Positions 1 through 10,164 of a stretch of 64,000 nt of DNA are shown one piece after another. How positions within the stretch are numbered: the stretch's first letter is position 1; every line of letters begins with the position of its first letter. The notes beneath the pieces are model-generated. The model did not search any database. It was not told where the DNA came from and saw only the letters and a list, made by a program, of their open reading frames with translations. The position numbers and the translations under genes are program-made. The stretch covers positions 310,001 to 374,000 of the forward strand of contig NZ_BOOH01000021.1 in assembly GCF_016863135.1 (NCBI RefSeq). The letters are read 5' to 3'. This DNA comes from Planobispora longispora (GTDB lineage Bacteria; Actinomycetota; Actinomycetes; Streptosporangiales; Streptosporangiaceae).

Positions 1-2
1 CC

Positions 3-680
3 CCGGTCCAGCGGCTCGCCCTCGGCGGGGCGGCCGTGGCCACCCTGTCCGGACTCCTGCTGATCTGGTTCGGCGTCAGCGGCATGATCTTCGACGGGAG
101 TTCCTCGCCCGCGGCGGCGCGCTCGCCCGCGCCGACCAACATCCCGCGCCGCCTGCCCTCCCTGACCGAACCCGCCGACGTTCTGCTGCGCACGTTCGCC
201 CAGCCGATGAAGAAGTCCGTCCCCCAGGCGGTCTACATCCCCAGGATCGGCGTGGCCGCCCCGCTGATGCAGCTCGGCCTGGACGCCCGGGGGGCCATCG
301 AGAACCCGCCCCTGGAGCCGGCCAACATCGCCGGCTGGTACCGCCACGGCCCCTCCCCGGGCCAGCGCGGTCCCGCCGTCATCACCGGCCATCTCGACAC
401 CCGCAGCGGCCCCGCCGTCTTCGCCCGGCTCGACAGGGTCAGGCGCGGCGACCAGATCCAGGTCATGCGCTCCGACGGCTCCGTGGCGGTCTTCGTGGTG
501 GACAAGCGTGAGCGCGTCTCCAAGAAGGACTTCCCCACGGCCCGCGTCTACGGGGACGTGGACTATCCCGGCCTGCGGCTCGTCACCTGCGGCGGCGTCT
601 TCGACCGCGCGGCGCACAGCTACAAGGGCAACACGATCGTCTACGCCCATCTCGTCCGGGCCTACCACCCGCCCGGGTGA
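3..680 (+). CDS. class E/F-type sortase, 5' end outside window
   Basis: A cysteine transpeptidase expected to act on the outer face of the membrane. The sortase signature is clear: the catalytic His lies in ITGHLDT, the catalytic Cys in RLVTCGG, followed by FDRAAHSYKGNTIVYAHL, which supplies the usual C-terminal strand. The N-terminus holds one hydrophobic segment (LSGLLLIWFGVSGMIF) as membrane anchor, then a Ser/Pro/Ala-rich linker. A GTG at 36 could start a 214-residue protein, but the frame stays open to the window edge, so the true start is probably upstream. In actinomycetes such sortases either attach LPXTG/LAXTG proteins or are orphans; no substrate gene is visible here. The beta-barrel is complete, so only the start is uncertain. 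Confidence 0.85.
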   Translation, partial: PVQRLALGGAAVATLSGLLLIWFGVSGMIFDGSSSPAAARSPAPTNIPRRLPSLTEPADVLLRTFAQPMKKSVPQAVYIPRIGVAAPLMQLGLDARGAIENPPLEPANIAGWYRHGPSPGQRGPAVITGHLDTRSGPAVFARLDRVRRGDQIQVMRSDGSVAVFVVDKRERVSKKDFPTARVYGDVDYPGLRLVTCGGVFDRAAHSYKGNTIVYAHLVRAYHPPG

Positions 681-740
681 CCCCCGCGGAAGGCCGGCGT
701 CCTGCTCCGCCGCGGCGACGTGCGGTGCCCGCCTCCGACG

Positions 741-752
741 GAGAGCGCTCTC
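741..752. promoter_or_regulatory. upstream LacI-type operator for the beta-glucanase gene
   Basis: GAGAGCGCTCTC is a perfect 12-bp palindrome. It belongs to the class recognised by LacI-family sugar repressors of actinomycetes such as CebR and CelR (known consensus TGGGAGCGCTCCCA). Its centre lies 53 bp from the centre of the second copy at 793-806, about five helical turns, so both sites face the same side of the helix. Confidence 0.75.
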
Positions 753-782
753 TTAGCTGGGACTTAAATCATCCTTAATTCG

Positions 783-811
783 TTGTTGCTTCAGAGAGCG
801 CTCTCTATGCT
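783..811 (+). promoter_or_regulatory. promoter with operator in the spacer
   Basis: TTGTTG (783-788) and TATGCT (806-811) are separated by 17 bp and form a plausible housekeeping promoter. The spacer is almost filled by the perfect 14-bp palindrome AGAGAGCGCTCTCT (793-806). A repressor bound there would block RNA polymerase directly. The promoter lies about 30 bp ahead of the ATG of the secreted glucanase. Confidence 0.7.
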
Positions 812-844
812 GCGACTGCCCAGCAGACGATCGAGGAGTCGCTT

Positions 845-2086
845 ATGCACACCAGACGGAAGACACTCCGCTGCCTGGCCGCAGTGGCACTGAGCGTGCC
901 CGTGGCGACGGCCGCGGCGCCGGGGCGGGCCGCGGCGTCGGCGGCCCCGGAGCGGGCGGCGGTCCCGGCGGCGCGCGAGGCCGCCCCGCCGAGCCTGCTG
1001 CCGCTGACCGTCACGAACCGCTCCGGGCGCGGGGAGCGGACCTACGTCTACGTGCTCGGCACGGATCTCGCCACCGGCAGGCTCGGATACGCGAACGCGA
1101 GCGGCGCCTTCACCCCGTGGCCGGCCGGATCGATCCCGCCCAGCCCCGCCCCGGACGCCGCGATCCCCGGCCCGGCCGGGGGCGCGGCCACGACGCTCCG
1201 GCTCCCGCTCGGCATGTCCGGCCGGGTCTACGTCTCCTTCGGCGCGAAGCTCAAGTTCTTCCTCACTCCCGACGGGTTCGTGCAGCCGGCCCCGTGGGCG
1301 CCGGGCGACGCCAACCGGGACATCCTGTTCGACTGGACCGAGTTCACCTACAACGGCGGCGGCCTGTGGCTCAACACGTCGATGGTGGACATGTTCAGCG
1401 TCCCGCAGGCGGTCGAGGTGACCGGCGCCGACGGCGTCCGCGAGCGGACCGGGGACCTGGTGGCGAACGGCCGCGAGCGCATCTTCGACGCCGTGCGGAA
1501 CCAGCCCGGAGACTGGGCCAAGCTGATCCACCGCCGTGCCGACGGGACGCGGCTGCGGGTGCTCTCCCCGCACAAGGGCATCGACACCGGCCTGTTCGGC
1601 GCCACGTACCTGGACGGCTACATCCGCTCCGCCTGGGAGACCTACCGGAGCAGGACGCTGACCGTCGTGCCGTTCGAGAACGAGTCCGGCAAGAAGTTCC
1701 TCGGCCGTACGGACGCCTCCGGCGTGATGCACTTCACCGACGCCTCGGGCGCCAGGGTGGCCTCCTTCCCCCGGCCCTCGACCAAGGACGTCTTCGGCTG
1801 CGACGGCAGGCTCCACGCGCCCAACGACTCCGTGGTCGGTCCGATCGCCCGCACGCTCTGCGCGGCGCTGCACCGGTCCACGCTCGGCTACCTGCACACC
1901 CAGCCCACCACGGATCCCGGCCGGTTCTACAAGCGGGCCGTCACCGACCACTACTCCGGGAAGCTGCACGCCCACTCGGCGGACGGCAAGGCCTACGGGT
2001 TCGCCTTCGACGACGTCGGCCACTTCGAGTCCCTCGTCCACGACGGCTCGCCGAGGTCGGCGGGGATCACCCTCACGCCGTTCTGA
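845..2086 (+). CDS. secreted family-64 beta-1,3-glucanase
   Basis: Likely hydrolyses beta-1,3-glucan (laminarin, fungal wall) outside the cell. The first 35 or so residues form a signal peptide: a twin-Arg-like TRRKT start, a hydrophobic core LAAVALSVPVA and an Ala-rich cleavage area. The mature protein matches glycoside hydrolase family 64 (laminaripentaose-producing enzymes) throughout: TVTNRSGRGE, a thaumatin-like fold, then FDWTEFT and WLNTSMVDMFS. Glu166 and Asp182 correspond to the catalytic pair of that family. The 413-residue length fits a single-domain enzyme without a carbohydrate-binding module. The start is the ATG six bases after GAGGAG (833-838). Two palindromic operators in front suggest repression by a LacI-family sugar regulator that is not in the window. 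Confidence 0.85.
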   Translation: MHTRRKTLRCLAAVALSVPVATAAAPGRAAASAAPERAAVPAAREAAPPSLLPLTVTNRSGRGERTYVYVLGTDLATGRLGYANASGAFTPWPAGSIPPSPAPDAAIPGPAGGAATTLRLPLGMSGRVYVSFGAKLKFFLTPDGFVQPAPWAPGDANRDILFDWTEFTYNGGGLWLNTSMVDMFSVPQAVEVTGADGVRERTGDLVANGRERIFDAVRNQPGDWAKLIHRRADGTRLRVLSPHKGIDTGLFGATYLDGYIRSAWETYRSRTLTVVPFENESGKKFLGRTDASGVMHFTDASGARVASFPRPSTKDVFGCDGRLHAPNDSVVGPIARTLCAALHRSTLGYLHTQPTTDPGRFYKRAVTDHYSGKLHAHSADGKAYGFAFDDVGHFESLVHDGSPRSAGITLTPF

Positions 2087-2129
2087 GGCCGCCCGGGACA
2101 CGCCGCGCCCCGGGCCGGGCCGGGGAGGC

Positions 2130-4382
2130 TCAGGGATCCCTCGGCAGGCCCAGGGCGCGCTCGGCGATGATGTTGAGCTGGACCTCGGTGGTGCCGCCGC
2201 CGATGGTGAAGGCCCGGGTGGCGAGGATCATCCGGTTCCAGTACGGCGAGGCGGGCGCGAGCGACCAGCAGAACTCCGAGATCGCCTGGGAGTGGCGCAT
2301 GCCGAGGAGCTTGCGGACGCTGGAGGCGGTCCCGGAGTCGCCGCCGGACAGCTGGGAGAGCGTGACCCGCAGGCCCAGGGCCGAGATGGACTGCCCCTCG
2401 GCCCACATGCGCCCGGCCTGCTCCACGGCCGACGGGCGCAGGGCCCCCGGGCCGCCGAGCTTGCCGACCAGCGTGACCATGTCGGTGTGCTGGGAGCCCG
2501 GGCCCCAGGAGTCGCCGAGGGCGACGCGCTCGTGGGAGAGGGTGTCGCGGGCGACCTTCCAGCCCCGGTCGACCTCTCCGACGACCAGGTCGTCGGGGAC
2601 GAAGACGTCGTCGAGGAAGACCTCGTTGAAGATCTCGTCCCCGTTGATCTCCTTCAGCGGGCGGACGGCGACCCCGGGGGAGGACATGTCGACCAGGAAA
2701 TAGGTGATGCCCTCGTGCTTGGGGGCGTCGGGGTCGGTCCTGGCCAGGCAGATGCCCCAGTGCGCGTACTGGGCCAGGGAGGTCCAGATCTTCTGGCCGC
2801 TCAGCGACCAGCCGCCCTCGACCCGGGTGGCCTTGGTGGCCAGGGAGGCGAGATCGGACCCGGCGCCGGGCTCGCTGAACAGCTGGCACCAGACGATCCC
2901 GCCGGTGAAGGTCTTCGGCAGGAAACGCTCCTGCTGCTCCCGCGTGCCGTACCGGACGATCGACGGCACGGCCCAGGCGGCGATGCCCAGGTTGGGCCGC
3001 CGGACGTCCCCGGCGCGGAACTCCTGGTGGATGACGACCTGCTCCAGCGGGGACGCGGCGCGGCCCCACGGTTCGGGCAGGTGGGGCATGATCCAGCCCT
3101 CGGAGGCCAGGCGGGACAGCCGGGTGAGCGGCTCGTCGGCCGCCAGCGACGCGACGGCGGCCCGGACCTCCTCCCGGAACGCCCCGGCCTCCCGCGGCAG
3201 GTCCGGCTCCATGTCCCTGCGGACCCCGCCGCAGGCCAGGACGGCCACCCGCCCGGCCCAGTCACCGGGGTCGCCGCCCAGCGCCCGCAGGGACAGCGCG
3301 CGCCGGTAGTAGAGGTGGGCGTCGTGCTCGTAGGTGTAGCCGATCCCGCCCAGGACCTGGATGGCGTCCGCCGCGCACCGGACGGCGGCGTCCGGCGCCA
3401 GCACCCCGGCCACGGCCACCGCCAGGAGGGCGTCATCCTCCGGCGGCCCCGCGGGGGCCGTGGCGCCGGAGGGGTCCCCGCCCGGGGACGTCGCCGCCGG
3501 AGGGCTCCCCGCTGAGGCGTCCCGCGCGTCGAGGGCGCGGGCGGCGTCCCACACGGCGGCGCGGGCCTGTTCGAGCGCGACCAGCATGGCGGCGCACCGG
3601 TGCTTGACGCCCTGGAACTGGCCGATCGGGCGGCCGAACTGCTCGCGGACCTTGGCGTAGTCGGCGGCGGTGGCCACCGCCCAGGCGGCCGCGCCGCACG
3701 CCTCGGCGCCGAGCAGGACGGCGGCCAGGCCGTTCACCAGGTCCGCGGTGATCCCGTCCAGCACCCGCCCGTCCGGCACGGCGCGCGCCGAGACCGCCGC
3801 CAGCGGCCGGGTGAGATCGATCCCCTCCAGCGGCGCGGCGGCGCAGTCCGCGCGGTCCAGGGCGGCCCACCGGCCGTCGGGGAGCGGCAGGACGAAGAGG
3901 TCCGCGCCGGGGGAGCCCAGCGCGGTCGTGAACCGGGCCGGGGAAGCGGTCCCCTCCGCGCCGCTCCCGGACTCTTCCCGGGCGGGTTCCCCGGCTCCGG
4001 CGTGCCCGTCCGGCGGGGCGGGACGGGCGGCGCGGGCGCCCCCGGGCAGGACGACGGCGGCGGTCAGCTCGCCGCGCGCCAGGCCCGGGAGCAGGTCGTG
4101 CGCGGATCCGGCGCGGGCGATGATCGCGGAGGCCAGGACGGTGGGGAGGAAGGAGCCGGGCGCGCAGCGCTCGCCGAGCGCCTCCAGGGCCACGGCCAGC
4201 TCCGTCAGGCCGCCGCCCTGCCCGCCGTGCTCCTCGGGCAGGTGCAGCCCGAACAGCCCCTGCGCGGCCATCGCGGCGCGGAAGGGCTCGTGCTCCATGC
4301 CTCGTGGCGCGATGTTCCGCGCGGCGAAGCCGCGGACGGAGTCGGCCAGCGCCCGGTGTTCCTCAGTGATCCCGATGCCCAT
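2130..4382 (-). CDS. tandem acyl-CoA dehydrogenase (two fused ACAD units)
   Basis: A 750-residue flavoprotein made of two acyl-CoA dehydrogenase units. Unit one covers about residues 1-375 (ITEEHRALADSVRGF start; IQVLGGIGYTYEHDAHLYYRR near its end). Unit two covers about 390-750, with the ACAD signature CQLFSEPGAGSDLASLATKA and the C-terminal GGGTTEVQLNIIAERALG. The expected role is alpha,beta-dehydrogenation of an acyl-CoA with transfer of electrons to ETF. The position that carries the catalytic Glu in MCAD-like enzymes (EGT) reads GGT in unit two, so the base may lie elsewhere or in the other unit, as in actinobacterial alpha2beta2 FadE pairs. Pro/Ala/Gly-rich inserts interrupt unit one. 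An aldehyde dehydrogenase lies upstream on the same strand. GAACC-N6-GGTTC (4395-4410), just ahead of the ATG, may be an operator. Confidence 0.85.
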   Translation of the reverse strand: MGIGITEEHRALADSVRGFAARNIAPRGMEHEPFRAAMAAQGLFGLHLPEEHGGQGGGLTELAVALEALGERCAPGSFLPTVLASAIIARAGSAHDLLPGLARGELTAAVVLPGGARAARPAPPDGHAGAGEPAREESGSGAEGTASPARFTTALGSPGADLFVLPLPDGRWAALDRADCAAAPLEGIDLTRPLAAVSARAVPDGRVLDGITADLVNGLAAVLLGAEACGAAAWAVATAADYAKVREQFGRPIGQFQGVKHRCAAMLVALEQARAAVWDAARALDARDASAGSPPAATSPGGDPSGATAPAGPPEDDALLAVAVAGVLAPDAAVRCAADAIQVLGGIGYTYEHDAHLYYRRALSLRALGGDPGDWAGRVAVLACGGVRRDMEPDLPREAGAFREEVRAAVASLAADEPLTRLSRLASEGWIMPHLPEPWGRAASPLEQVVIHQEFRAGDVRRPNLGIAAWAVPSIVRYGTREQQERFLPKTFTGGIVWCQLFSEPGAGSDLASLATKATRVEGGWSLSGQKIWTSLAQYAHWGICLARTDPDAPKHEGITYFLVDMSSPGVAVRPLKEINGDEIFNEVFLDDVFVPDDLVVGEVDRGWKVARDTLSHERVALGDSWGPGSQHTDMVTLVGKLGGPGALRPSAVEQAGRMWAEGQSISALGLRVTLSQLSGGDSGTASSVRKLLGMRHSQAISEFCWSLAPASPYWNRMILATRAFTIGGGTTEVQLNIIAERALGLPRDP

Positions 4383-4450
4383 GGGCCGACTCTAGAACCA
4401 TATTCGGTTCACCGTAAGCCCCCTGCGGGATCGGCGGGGAACCGGCTCCG

Positions 4451-4499
4451 CGCGACCCCCGTGCGCGTGCCCGCGACCCCCGTGCGCGTGCCCGCGACC
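4451..4499. repeat. 21-bp tandem repeat, 2.3 copies
   Basis: The 21-bp unit starting CGCGACCCCCGTGCG occurs at 4451-4471 and 4472-4492, with a partial third copy to 4499. It lies in the 166-bp gap between the aldehyde dehydrogenase and acyl-CoA dehydrogenase genes, and its 3' end contributes one arm of the hairpin at 4485-4517. Confidence 0.85.
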
Positions 4500-4517
4500 G
4501 CGCGTCGCGGGCACGCG
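4485..4517 (-). terminator. 14-bp perfect hairpin between two co-directional genes
   Basis: CGCGTGCCCGCGAC (4485-4498) and GTCGCGGGCACGCG (4504-4517) are exact reverse complements with a 5-base loop. It lacks a U-tract, as is common for actinomycete terminators. It lies downstream of the aldehyde dehydrogenase stop and upstream of the acyl-CoA dehydrogenase, so it could end or attenuate a common transcript. Confidence 0.55.
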
Positions 4518-4548
4518 GCCCGCAGGCGGGGACGGGGGCGGGCCGGTC

Positions 4549-5988
4549 TCAGGTCTGGATGATCGCGGCCTTCTCGCGCGTGTACTCCAGCACCGCGTCG
4601 TGCCCGTAGCCGGAGTCCTTGATCCCGCCGAACGGCAGCCCCGGCGGCATCTGCCGGAAGGTGTTCACCCAGACCGTCCCGCTCTGCAGGTCGCGGACGA
4701 ACCGGTGGGCGCGGGCCAGGTCGCGCGTCCACACGCCCGCCGCCAGGCCGTAGGAGGAGTCGTTGGAGATCGCCAGCGCCTCGTCGTCGGTGTCGAACGG
4801 GATCGCCACGGCCACCGGGCCGAAGATCTCCTCCTGGCAGATCCGCAGGGAGTTGTCGGAGGCGGTGAACAGCGTCGGGGCCACCCAGTAGCCGCCGGGC
4901 AGGGACGGGACCACCTCGGCCCCGGTCCGGCCGCCGAACACCAGCCCGGCGCCCTCCTTCTCGGCGATCTCCAGGTAGGAGGTGACCCGCTCGTACTGCC
5001 CCGCGGAGACGATCGGACCCATCGTGGTCGCCATGTCGAGCGGGTCGCCCAGCGTGACGTGGGAGGCGATGGCGGTGATCCGCCCGATCATCTCGTCCCA
5101 GACCGGGCGCTGGATCAGGATGCGGGACCCGGCCACGCAGACCTGCCCGGCGTTGCCGGTGAAGACCGAGTCGACCGTCACGCCCCGGGCCGCCGCGTCG
5201 AGGTCGGCGTCGGCGAAGACGATGTTCGGCGACTTGCCGCCCAGCTCGAAGGTGAGCGGCTTGAGCGCGTCGGCGCTGGCCCGGGTGATGGCCTGGCCGG
5301 TCTGGGTGGAGCCGGTGAGGCTGACCTTGTTGACCCCGCGGTGCCGGACCAGCGGGTCGCCGACGTCCTCGCCCAGGCCGCTGACGATGTTGAGCACGCC
5401 GGGCGGGAACACCTCGGCCAGGAGCTCGCCCAGGCGCAGCACGGAGGCGCTGGCCTGCTCGGCCGGCTTGACGATGACGGTGTTGCCCGCCGCGAGCGCG
5501 TAGGCGGCCTTGGCGGAGAAGGTGGAGATCGGGGAGTTCCACGGGATGATGCACAGCGCCACGCCGTACGGCTCCCGCCGGGTCAGTCCCAGGCTGTCCG
5601 GGCCGAGGATCACCGTGTCGCCCTTGACCGCGTCCAGCACCTGACCGGCGGCGATCTGCCACAGGTAGGTCATGCCGGGCAGGTCCTTCTTCAGGGTGTC
5701 GCGCAGGATGCGCCCGTTGTCGGTGGTCTCGAGCCTGGCCAGCTCCTCGGCGTGCCGGGTGAAGACCTCGGCGACCTGGCGCAGGAAGCGCGCCCGGCCG
5801 AGCGCGGGCATGCCCGACCACATCGGGAACGCCTCCCGGGCCGCCGCCACGGCCGCGTCGGCGTCGGCCTTCCCGCTCGCCGGGATCCGGGCCCACACCT
5901 CCCCGGTGGCCGGGTTGACCGAGTCCAGGGTGCGGCCGTCGGCGGCGGGCGCCAGCCGTCCGCCGATCAGGTTGCGGTACTCGTTCAC
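4549..5988 (-). CDS. NAD(P)-dependent aldehyde dehydrogenase
   Basis: Oxidises an aldehyde to the acid through a cysteine thiohemiacetal. Family features are complete: cofactor and oxyanion region (IIPWNSPI), general base Glu in FELGGKSPNIVF, nucleophile Cys in GNAGQVCVAGSR, and EIFGPVAVAIPF near the C-terminus. The 479-residue length is normal. The GTG start is preceded by GGGAG at a good distance. The substrate cannot be told from sequence; the closest named types are betaine, gamma-aminobutyraldehyde or aromatic aldehyde dehydrogenases. A perfect palindrome (6025-6038) lies 37 bp upstream and is a probable operator. The acyl-CoA dehydrogenase lies downstream, but a strong hairpin separates the two. 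Confidence 0.9.
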   Translation of the reverse strand: MNEYRNLIGGRLAPAADGRTLDSVNPATGEVWARIPASGKADADAAVAAAREAFPMWSGMPALGRARFLRQVAEVFTRHAEELARLETTDNGRILRDTLKKDLPGMTYLWQIAAGQVLDAVKGDTVILGPDSLGLTRREPYGVALCIIPWNSPISTFSAKAAYALAAGNTVIVKPAEQASASVLRLGELLAEVFPPGVLNIVSGLGEDVGDPLVRHRGVNKVSLTGSTQTGQAITRASADALKPLTFELGGKSPNIVFADADLDAAARGVTVDSVFTGNAGQVCVAGSRILIQRPVWDEMIGRITAIASHVTLGDPLDMATTMGPIVSAGQYERVTSYLEIAEKEGAGLVFGGRTGAEVVPSLPGGYWVAPTLFTASDNSLRICQEEIFGPVAVAIPFDTDDEALAISNDSSYGLAAGVWTRDLARAHRFVRDLQSGTVWVNTFRQMPPGLPFGGIKDSGYGHDAVLEYTREKAAIIQT

Positions 5989-6024
5989 GCTTCAACTCCC
6001 GCGTCAGCCGTACGGAAACGTGAC

Positions 6025-6038
6025 CAAGCGTACGCTTG
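6025..6038. promoter_or_regulatory. 14-bp palindromic operator upstream of aldehyde dehydrogenase
   Basis: CAAGCGTACGCTTG is a perfect palindrome, embedded in ACCAAGCGTACGCTTGCTT. The size and the CAAG/CTTG arms resemble TetR-family operators of actinobacterial catabolic genes. It lies 37-50 bp before the GTG of the aldehyde dehydrogenase on the minus strand. No cognate regulator gene is adjacent. Confidence 0.6.
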
Positions 6039-6066
6039 CTTGATGTGGGAGGGGAAGGCGGTGCCC

Positions 6067-6426
6067 CTACTGTGCCCGGCCGCTCCTGACGAAGGCGATG
6101 TTCACCCCGATGATGCCGGCCCAGACGAACAGGAGCAGGTAGCTGGCCTCCATCGCGACCAGGGGGAGGGCGACCGTCGCCCCCACGCCCAGCACGATGG
6201 AGACGATCGCCAGCGCGAGCCGCTGCCCGGCGGCCACCGTGGGGTTGACGGCCGGGGCCAGCTTGCGGGCCTGGACCGCGACCCGCTCGTCGACCCGGCG
6301 GTCGATCTCCAGGTCCACTTTCTCCAGGAAGCTCTCGATCAGGGAGTCCTCGAACTCGGGGCCGAGGTCGCGGCGGGCTGCGACGGTGGCGCGCAGCTCG
6401 TCACCGGAGGAGGGAGATGACGTCAT
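6067..6426 (-). CDS. small two-helix membrane protein, unknown function
   Basis: A 119-residue protein. The N-terminal half is charged and helical (EFEDSLIESFLEKVDLEIDRRVDERV), then two hydrophobic segments follow: LALAIVSIVLGVGATVALPLVA and SYLLLFVWAGIIGVNIAFV. It ends with a short basic tail. The layout is a cytosolic amphipathic helix followed by a membrane hairpin, a type common in actinobacterial hypothetical proteins. It lies 78 bp upstream of the aldehyde dehydrogenase on the same strand, but the palindrome lies between them, so it is probably a separate unit. No function can be assigned. Confidence 0.75.
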   Translation of the reverse strand: MTSSPSSGDELRATVAARRDLGPEFEDSLIESFLEKVDLEIDRRVDERVAVQARKLAPAVNPTVAAGQRLALAIVSIVLGVGATVALPLVAMEASYLLLFVWAGIIGVNIAFVRSGRAQ

Positions 6427-6480
6427 GGTCGAGATATATCGTTTTTTTCCGGTTTCTGTCCACCGACCCGGAGTCCCCGG

Positions 6481-7215
6481 TCAGTGAGATTCCCGGGCGT
6501 ACCTGGTGAACAGGAAGCCCTCCTCCTCGATGACGTGGGCCAGCCGGAGACGGGTGAGCGCCCCGGCGCCGTCGAGGATCCGCGCGGCGCTCCCGCCGAT
6601 CAGCATCGGGCTGAGCGTCAGGCAGAGCTCGTCGACCAGCCCGGCCTCCGCGAGCTGCCCGTTGAGCGTGGCCCCGCCCTCGCACAGCACCCGCCCCAGT
6701 CCCCGCTCGCCCAGCTGCCCGACCGCCGCCGCCAGGTCCACCCGGTCGTCCCCGGCCACGATCACATCGGCGGACCGGGCGGCCTCCGCCCGCCGCTCCG
6801 CGGGCGCGGCCTCGCAGGTGACGACGATCGTGCGCGCGTCCGGCTCCGCCTCGGTGAACAGCGGGGAGGCCAGATCCAGCTCCAGCCCCCGGGTGACCAC
6901 GGCCACCGGCGGGGCGGCCGGGCGGCCCTCGCGCAGCTCCCGCCACGACTCCCGGGGCCGCGCCGGGCCGTACCCCTCGGCGCGGACGGTCGACGCCCCC
7001 GCCAGGACCACGTCGGCCAGGCCCCGGAGCACCCCGAAGATCCGCTTGTCGCCCTTGCCGGACAGCCCGCCCGACAGGCCGTCCAGCCAGATCCCGCCGT
7101 CGGCGCTGGCCACCATGTTGAGCCGGAGGCACGGGCTCGCGGGATAGGCGTACAGGCGGGCCAGATCGAGGGCGGACCCGGGCTCGCCGGCGGTCACCGG
7201 ATGGATGAGGCGCAT
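6481..7215 (-). CDS. RibD C-terminal-type (pyrimidine) reductase
   Basis: A 244-residue member of the RibD C-terminal / bacterial dihydrofolate-reductase-like superfamily, which reduces pyrimidine ring intermediates with NAD(P)H. Visible motifs are LRLNMVASADGGIWLDG at the N-terminus, LADVVLAGASTVRAEGYGPARP, and LCEGGATLNGQLAEAGLVDELCLTLSPMLIGG, which in RibD forms the substrate and cofactor pocket. There is no deaminase domain, so it is a stand-alone reductase. It is not next to other riboflavin genes, so a role in riboflavin synthesis is not proven. The ATG start and length are normal for the family. Confidence 0.8.
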   Translation of the reverse strand: MRLIHPVTAGEPGSALDLARLYAYPASPCLRLNMVASADGGIWLDGLSGGLSGKGDKRIFGVLRGLADVVLAGASTVRAEGYGPARPRESWRELREGRPAAPPVAVVTRGLELDLASPLFTEAEPDARTIVVTCEAAPAERRAEAARSADVIVAGDDRVDLAAAVGQLGERGLGRVLCEGGATLNGQLAEAGLVDELCLTLSPMLIGGSAARILDGAGALTRLRLAHVIEEEGFLFTRYARESH

Positions 7216-7342
7216 GTCCCCACCCTGTCACAGCGCCGGTCCGCGACTGATCCGACATCCTGCCCATAACGGATTCGACATCGTAGGTGACTTCAGCTGA
7301 CTCCCGTTACATGATCTGTCATAAGAGATCAGGGAGGACCGT

Positions 7343-7747
7343 GTGGGGCTGATCGCGATCGTGACGTGGCTGATCACTGCGATGGTCGGGATTTACCTGC
7401 TCTATCTGTGGCTGTCCGGCGGCGGCCTGCAACAACAGGCGACGAAGGTGACCCGTTTCCCCACCGTGCTGATCTTCGCGCACCCGATCCTGGCGGTCTC
7501 CGCGCTGGGCTCCTGGGTGGCCTACGTGCTCACCCTGGAGAAGGTCTTCGCCTGGCTCTCGTTCGGGGTGCTCGCGGCGGCCGCGCTGCTGGGCTTCGTC
7601 ATGTTCACCCGCTGGCTGGGCGGCGGGCGCCACGCCCGCGGCGCCGAGCAGCGGTTCCCGGTGGTCGCCGTGCTGCTGCACGGTCTGGCCGGGGTGACGA
7701 CGTTCGTGCTGGTCCTGCTCACCGCCACGGTCGCGGCGGGAGCCTGA
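7343..7747 (+). CDS. four-helix integral membrane protein, unknown
   Basis: A 134-residue protein with four hydrophobic segments: LIAIVTWLITAMVGIYLLYLWL, VLIFAHPILAVSALGSWVAYVL, AWLSFGVLAAAALLGFVMF and VVAVLLHGLAGVTTFVLVLL. A His lies in the second segment (FAHP) and another in the fourth (LLHG), a spacing also seen in small b-type-heme membrane proteins; heme binding is only a guess. The GTG at 7343 follows AGGGAGG (7331-7337) and is the likely start. The gene is divergent from the RibD-like reductase and convergent with glgX, so it stands alone. Confidence 0.75.
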   Translation: MGLIAIVTWLITAMVGIYLLYLWLSGGGLQQQATKVTRFPTVLIFAHPILAVSALGSWVAYVLTLEKVFAWLSFGVLAAAALLGFVMFTRWLGGGRHARGAEQRFPVVAVLLHGLAGVTTFVLVLLTATVAAGA

Positions 7748-7823
7748 CCGCCGCGCGTCCTCGCACGGCCCGCGCCGGCTGCCGCGCGGACGCGCGCGAC
7801 GGCCGGAACCCCGGAAGCGGACC

Positions 7824-9944
<2,121 letters not shown>

Positions 9945-10164
9945 TAAACCTGTTCTCCTCCCGTCCGGGGCCGTCGCAGGGTGTTGACCTTCTTGTCACC
10001 TTTACCGGGCTCGGGAAACGTGGCGCGCGGGTCCGACCTGGCATTCGGTCCATATCGCCGGGAGAGGGGCGGGTCCGCGCGGCCGTCCCCGGCCCTCCGG
10101 ACCGTGTCCCGGCCGCGGCCGCGCGCACCCGGACGGGACGCGCGCGACCGCGCCGGGCGGCCGG

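Noticed and set aside
4600-6420. Long plus-strand frame opposite the aldehyde dehydrogenase
   Set aside because: It is the GC-rich shadow of the minus-strand gene: no family match, Arg/Gly/Pro-rich composition and no ribosome site.
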